A stretch of 64,000 nucleotides of DNA from Glycomyces artemisiae. GTDB taxonomy: Bacteria > Actinomycetota > Actinomycetes > Mycobacteriales > Micromonosporaceae. The position numbers and the translations under genes were made by a program. The DNA is taken from positions 843,953 through 907,952 of the forward strand of contig NZ_PVTJ01000002.1 of the NCBI RefSeq assembly GCF_003002955.1, given 5' to 3'. Numbering within the stretch: position 1 is the first letter of the stretch; every line of letters begins with the position of its first letter. Of the stretch, positions 60,798 through 64,000 are shown one piece after another. The notes below the pieces were generated by a model. The model saw only the letters and a program-made list of their open reading frames with translations, did no database searches and had not been told where the DNA came from.

Positions 60798-62021
60798 ATG
60801 GCCGAAGACTCGGACATCACCAATGACGAGCCGCCTGGCGACAGCACGTTGGAGAAGGTCGGGAGCTCGATTCCCGGCGTCAAGCAGGTCCTCAACAGCG
60901 GCAAGATGATCTACGACGCGATCGAGTCCGACGAGGTCACCGCCTCGAACGCCGCCGCCACGGTCGTCGCCGACATCGCGAGCATCGGCCTGGAGGCGTG
61001 GGGCGCGTACACGAACCCGCTCGGGATGCTCGTGAACGTGGGCCTCGACTTCCTCCTCAACCTGGTCGAACCCGCGAACAAGCTCCTCACCTGGCTCTCC
61101 GGCGACCCCGGGGCGATGGGCGACCTCCAGGGCCGCTGGCGCCAGTTCAAAGAGGCGCTCATCGTCATGCGCGACGAGGTCGACGCCGCGTGGGAGTCCT
61201 CGCTCGCCACCTCCCAGTCGCCGACCACCGACGCCGCCAAGGACAAGGTCAACGGCATGGCCGCGGCCATCGCCGGGATCGCCTCCGCGATCGCGCAGAT
61301 CGAGTCGCACATCGGCATGGCCCAGATGCTGTCGACCGCGGTCTACGAACTCGTCAAGGCCCTCCTGTCGGCGCTCATCGAGCAGCTCATCATCTACGGC
61401 CTGACCGCGCTCGCGACCGCATGGGTCAGCGCCGGGTCCTCGATCGCGACGTTCCTGATGTGGGCGACCCAGAAGAGCGCTATCGACACCGCGACGATGT
61501 TCCTGCGCGTCTCGCTCGCGCAGTTCACCGGCAAGCAGCTCGCGCACCTCGGCACCGAGGTCCTCGACTCGACGTTCCGGCAGTCCTCCGCCGAGATGCT
61601 CGAATGGGCCGGCGGCATCGCCTCGAACTGGGCCGGCGCCATCCAGGGCACCGGCGTCCCCGCCAAGGGCAACCCCACGCCCGCCTCCACGAACCCCTCG
61701 GGCGACATGGCGACGTACACCAGCGTCGACCCCGAGGAGTTCGGCGTGGCGGCGGCGGAGCTGCGGCGGCTCCAGACCAACGCGGACTCCCTGTCGCAGG
61801 CCGTCAACAGCGACACCGAGACCGACTTCTTCACCTGGGGCCTGGCCTGCCAGGGCTGGGTCGAGGGCTACAACGAGCAGCGGTCCGAACTCGCCGGCGA
61901 CGTCGCCCTCATCTCGCCCGCCCTCGAAGGCAACGCCACCCGGTTCGACGAGGTGAAGCAGGCCTACGAGGACGCCGACATCCAGGCCGCCAAGGACATC
62001 ACGGCGGCCGGAGGCAAGTAG
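60798..62021 (+). CDS. Type VII secretion-like WXG100-related protein
   Basis: Encodes 407 aa from ATG 60798; a long upstream open frame lies in the isomerase gene and is rejected. No signal peptide. Residues 45-130 and 200-260 contain hydrophobic helices; the central part (GDLQGRWRQFKEALIVMRDE, W-R-Q in a long helix) resembles a WXG-type helical hairpin. The C-terminal 100 residues are a second helical hairpin (VDPEEFGVAAAELRRLQTNA, then WVEGYNEQRSEL) ending in YEDAD, which matches the YxxxD/E type VII export signal. A secreted or membrane-inserting effector is plausible. Its stop shares one base with the next start. Confidence 0.75.
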   Translation: MAEDSDITNDEPPGDSTLEKVGSSIPGVKQVLNSGKMIYDAIESDEVTASNAAATVVADIASIGLEAWGAYTNPLGMLVNVGLDFLLNLVEPANKLLTWLSGDPGAMGDLQGRWRQFKEALIVMRDEVDAAWESSLATSQSPTTDAAKDKVNGMAAAIAGIASAIAQIESHIGMAQMLSTAVYELVKALLSALIEQLIIYGLTALATAWVSAGSSIATFLMWATQKSAIDTATMFLRVSLAQFTGKQLAHLGTEVLDSTFRQSSAEMLEWAGGIASNWAGAIQGTGVPAKGNPTPASTNPSGDMATYTSVDPEEFGVAAAELRRLQTNADSLSQAVNSDTETDFFTWGLACQGWVEGYNEQRSELAGDVALISPALEGNATRFDEVKQAYEDADIQAAKDITAAGGK

Positions 62022-63196
62022 TGCTGCACGACCTCGACCGCAAGGCCATCCCGAAGGACCTCGCCCGGTCCTACGGGAACAACGCGGGCCACTACACGGA
62101 CCCGCTGGGACGGCCCCTGCGCTCGAAGCCGCTGCTCCACCGCGATCCCGCGGTCGCGGTCCTGCCCTCGCCGTACGAGACGGCCACGGCCCGTCCGGTC
62201 CCGCCGGACGGGTCGGGCGTGCTCGAACTCGTCCTCGACTCGGCCGCGACCATGCCGGTCGCGGCCGTCGACGGGACCCCGGTGGCCGTCGGCGACGGCA
62301 CCGTCTACGTGGTCCTGCCGGCCGGGCCCCACGAAGTCGACGTCCAGAGCGGGGCGACCGCGAGCCCCGTCGTCGTCGACGTCAGCGCCGGCGCCACCGC
62401 GGCACTGGTCTGGCGCGAAGAGGTCGACCGCGCCACGGTCCGCTTCGGCCCCAAGGCCGTCGACCCGCTCCCGCCCCGCTCGAAGGTCTACCTCTACGAG
62501 TGGGCGGTCATCGTCCTCCTCGTCTGCGGCGTGCCGCTGGCGCTGGTGAACGCGTTCAGCCTCGACGAGACCGGCAGCCGGATCGCCCTCGGCGCCGTCG
62601 CGGTCCTCGCACTCGCCCTGCTCCCGTTCGCACCGTGGCGCCGGCGCGAACGCGAGCGCCTCGCCGCGCTCCGCCTCGCGAACGAGGGCCCCGGCCTCGC
62701 CCGGCCCGTGCACTACCCGTGGGGCGGCCCCGACGCCGCCGACCGGCCCGCGCTCGTCGGCGACCGCCCCGAGGCCCTGCCGGAGTTCGCCCCCGGCCGC
62801 GGAGCGCTCCTGCTGCGCGCGCGAGGGCACCGCCACCTCTGGAAGGGCGGCGACGGCGTCGTGCCCCGCGACGCCGAACTCGCGTCGCGGCGCGCCGCAC
62901 CCCCCGCCGTCCGCATCGACGGCCTCGAACTCCCCGCGACCTGGGGCAACTGGTGGTACCCGCTGCCGCCCGGGAAGCACACCGTGGAAGTCGAGGTCGA
63001 GACGGCGCGCTCCAGCGTCGAATTCGACGTGCGCGAAGGCGAGGCCACCGCGATCCGCGCCGACGCCCACCTGTACACCCGCCGCGGCGACGACCGCGGC
63101 ATCGTCAGCGACGAACCGCGGCTGGTCCTCGACGCGGAGGAGTTCCGCCCCGAATGGATGGGCGACCCGGCGCGCCGGCTCGAATACTGGAGCTGA
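62021..63196 (+). CDS. Hypothetical membrane protein of the type VII-like cluster
   Basis: Encodes 391 aa from GTG 62021 (TAGTG overlap). A soluble N-terminal part of about 155 residues contains a beta-rich segment (LVLDSAATMPVAAVDGTPVA, like a PEGA domain). Two membrane helices follow (about 163-183 and 190-208), then an Arg-rich turn. A C-terminal beta-rich domain comes last (GLELPATWGNWWYPLPPGKH, then VEVETARSSVEF), probably also PEGA-like. No family assignment is certain. Position suggests a membrane partner of the type VII-like protein. Confidence 0.72.
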   Translation: MLHDLDRKAIPKDLARSYGNNAGHYTDPLGRPLRSKPLLHRDPAVAVLPSPYETATARPVPPDGSGVLELVLDSAATMPVAAVDGTPVAVGDGTVYVVLPAGPHEVDVQSGATASPVVVDVSAGATAALVWREEVDRATVRFGPKAVDPLPPRSKVYLYEWAVIVLLVCGVPLALVNAFSLDETGSRIALGAVAVLALALLPFAPWRRRERERLAALRLANEGPGLARPVHYPWGGPDAADRPALVGDRPEALPEFAPGRGALLLRARGHRHLWKGGDGVVPRDAELASRRAAPPAVRIDGLELPATWGNWWYPLPPGKHTVEVEVETARSSVEFDVREGEATAIRADAHLYTRRGDDRGIVSDEPRLVLDAEEFRPEWMGDPARRLEYWS

Positions 63197-63234
63197 CCGC
63201 CGCCCGCGCACCCGCCACAGGAAGGAGAGCCGTC

Positions 63235-63528
63235 GTGCACGGCGACATACACAGCAGGCTGGCCGAGGCGCAGCGGCTCGCCGCCGAGGTCACCGCCGAG
63301 GTCGAGTCCGAGGACGGCACCGTCCGGGTCACCGCCGGACCCGGAGGCGACATCAGGCGGATCGACCTGAGCATGAGCGCCTTCGACCTCAGCGGCGTCG
63401 AACTCGGCGAGACCGTCACCGCCCTCGTCAAGGCCGCCGCCGACGAGGCCGACCGCGAGCTGTCCGAGGCGATCCGGCAGACCCTCGCCGGCATGTTCAG
63501 CGCCGAGCGGCAGGAGAAGGACCGATGA
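63235..63528 (+). CDS. YbaB/EbfC-family protein
   Basis: Encodes 97 aa from GTG 63235, with GAAGGAG seven bases upstream. The sequence pattern (N-terminal helix HSRLAEAQRLAAEVTAEVES, three-strand sheet GTVRVTAGPGGDIRRIDLS, long C-terminal helix) is that of the YbaB/EbfC nucleoid-associated fold. Such small proteins often accompany WXG100 and ESX-type genes in actinobacteria, where they may act as chaperones or regulators and not as general nucleoid proteins. Four-base overlap with the next gene. Confidence 0.85.
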   Translation: MHGDIHSRLAEAQRLAAEVTAEVESEDGTVRVTAGPGGDIRRIDLSMSAFDLSGVELGETVTALVKAAADEADRELSEAIRQTLAGMFSAERQEKDR

Positions 63529-63905
63529 GCGACGGGCAGCGCCTCACCCCCGAGCAGATCATGGAGCAGTTCGAGCGGATGCGCAGCGAGGCCGAGGCCA
63601 CGCTCGCCAGGTACGAGGAGGTCAGCGCCGAGTTCGGCGCCGACGCCGTCGAGGTCGCCTCCGACGACGGGCTCCTGCACGTGAAGCTCGACGCCAACGG
63701 CAAGGTCGACGAGATCACCGTCAACGAGGCCGCGATGCGGTACCGGCAGTCCCTCGGCCCGAACCTCGTCGCCCTCATCCGCCAGGCCCGCGACGAGTAC
63801 GCGCTCAAGTCCGCCGAGATGGCCCGCCGCCTGCTCGGCGACCGCATGGACGTCGATGCGATCCTCGGCCGGTACCTGCCGCCGAAGCGCCCCGACGCCC
63901 GCTGA
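63525..63905 (+). CDS. YbaB/EbfC-family protein, second copy
   Basis: Encodes 126 aa from ATG 63525 (ATGA overlap). N-terminal helix (LTPEQIMEQFERMRSEAEAT), central sheet (VEVASDDGLLHVKLDANGKV), long C-terminal helix (SLGPNLVALIRQARDEYALK) and a 25-residue tail. It is a divergent paralog of the preceding gene; the two may form a heterodimer. It is the last gene of the cluster. A CTAG and a possible IS end begin right after its stop. Confidence 0.85.
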   Translation: MSDGQRLTPEQIMEQFERMRSEAEATLARYEEVSAEFGADAVEVASDDGLLHVKLDANGKVDEITVNEAAMRYRQSLGPNLVALIRQARDEYALKSAEMARRLLGDRMDVDAILGRYLPPKRPDAR

Positions 63906-64000
63906 CTAGGTCGTGTTTACGAACTGAGGAAGCCTCCTGTTGAATCTGTTGTGCTGCAACGGATTTCAATAGGAGGCTTCTGTGTCGAGCCTATCAGGGC
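63906..64000 (+). mobile_element. Probable left end of an insertion sequence (cut by window end)
   Basis: CTAG at 63906-63909 is followed by GTCGTGTTTACGAACTGAGG, which resembles the terminal repeats of IS5-family elements known to insert at CTAG/YTAR sites. Next comes a long inverted repeat (63929-63944 region with 63965-63980 region, ten perfect pairs then mostly paired) and the start of an open frame at 63982. The right end and transposase are outside the window, so this remains a proposal. Confidence 0.4.
63982..64000 (+). CDS. Possible transposase start (truncated by window end)
   Basis: GTG 63982 is preceded by AGGAGG (63971-63976) at five bases, and the first codons read M-S-S-L-S-G. 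The ribosome site lies in the right arm of the hairpin described for the IS end. Too short to identify a family. Confidence 0.3.

Overview
The window is a high-GC actinomycete chromosome segment. The evidence is the strong G/C third-position bias, frequent GTG/TTG starts, a complete conservon (cvnABCD), an XRE/DUF397 regulator pair, thioester-domain LPXTG surface proteins, a bldA-type tRNA-Leu(UAA), and gene orders shared with mycobacteria: aroQ-pcrA-M23; tRNA-Thr, tRNA-Met, rpmG, hadA, hadB; nth-tlpA-nudL-marP near crp. A Glycomyces-like or related morphologically complex actinomycete fits, but the genus cannot be fixed from the sequence alone. Apart from one possible IS end at the right edge and one MITE-like element, the segment is vertically inherited chromosome, not a mobile island.

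Layout. 1-11.1 kb: a peptide-type ABC importer (DppBCDF) preceded by four paralogous substrate-binding lipoproteins, the first cut by the window edge. 11.1-15.4 kb: a small unknown gene, an SH3-like secreted protein, an XRE/DUF397 pair, a DUF222-HNH gene and tRNA-Leu(UAA). 15.7-19.6 kb: a conservon plus a GAF protein. 19.6-30 kb: acyl-CoA dehydrogenase, secreted 5'-nucleotidase, Bax-inhibitor-like membrane protein, FUSC transporter, guaA, a double-Nudix protein and a phosphatidylserine decarboxylase fused to a methyltransferase-like domain. 30-33 kb: two thioester/LPXTG surface proteins. 33-37.7 kb: a Phe/Tyr-rich leader peptide and attenuator before chorismate mutase, then pcrA, an M23 peptidase and an iron-box-controlled heme oxygenase.

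37.8-40.7 kb: an unusual secreted protein with six exact GSGEIS repeats, 23 bp upstream of a membrane GGDEF/EAL c-di-GMP protein. 40.8-43.6 kb: tRNA-Thr, tRNA-Met, rpmG, hadAB, then a 3-hydroxyacyl-CoA dehydrogenase convergent with hadB. A perfect inverted pair of DnaA boxes lies in the convergent overlap. 43.7-48.6 kb: ABC-2 exporter with a small regulator, vapBC, phoD, DUF2550. 48.6-54.5 kb: atpC detached from the rest of an atp operon, a 163-bp MITE-like inverted repeat, crp, and a translationally coupled mycosin-nth-tlpA-nudL-marP operon. 54.7-57.4 kb: a long SseB-domain protein and its partner. 57.6-60.7 kb: a sugar-degradation operon behind a LacI-type operator. 60.8-63.9 kb: a type VII secretion-like substrate with a membrane protein and two YbaB/EbfC proteins. 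The last 95 bases look like the left end of an insertion sequence.

The strongest candidates for something undescribed are the GSGEIS repeat protein with its c-di-GMP neighbour, the aromatic-amino-acid attenuator of the chorismate mutase gene, and the DnaA-box palindrome that places UUA codons in two convergent genes. All calls come from reading the sequence; no database search was run.
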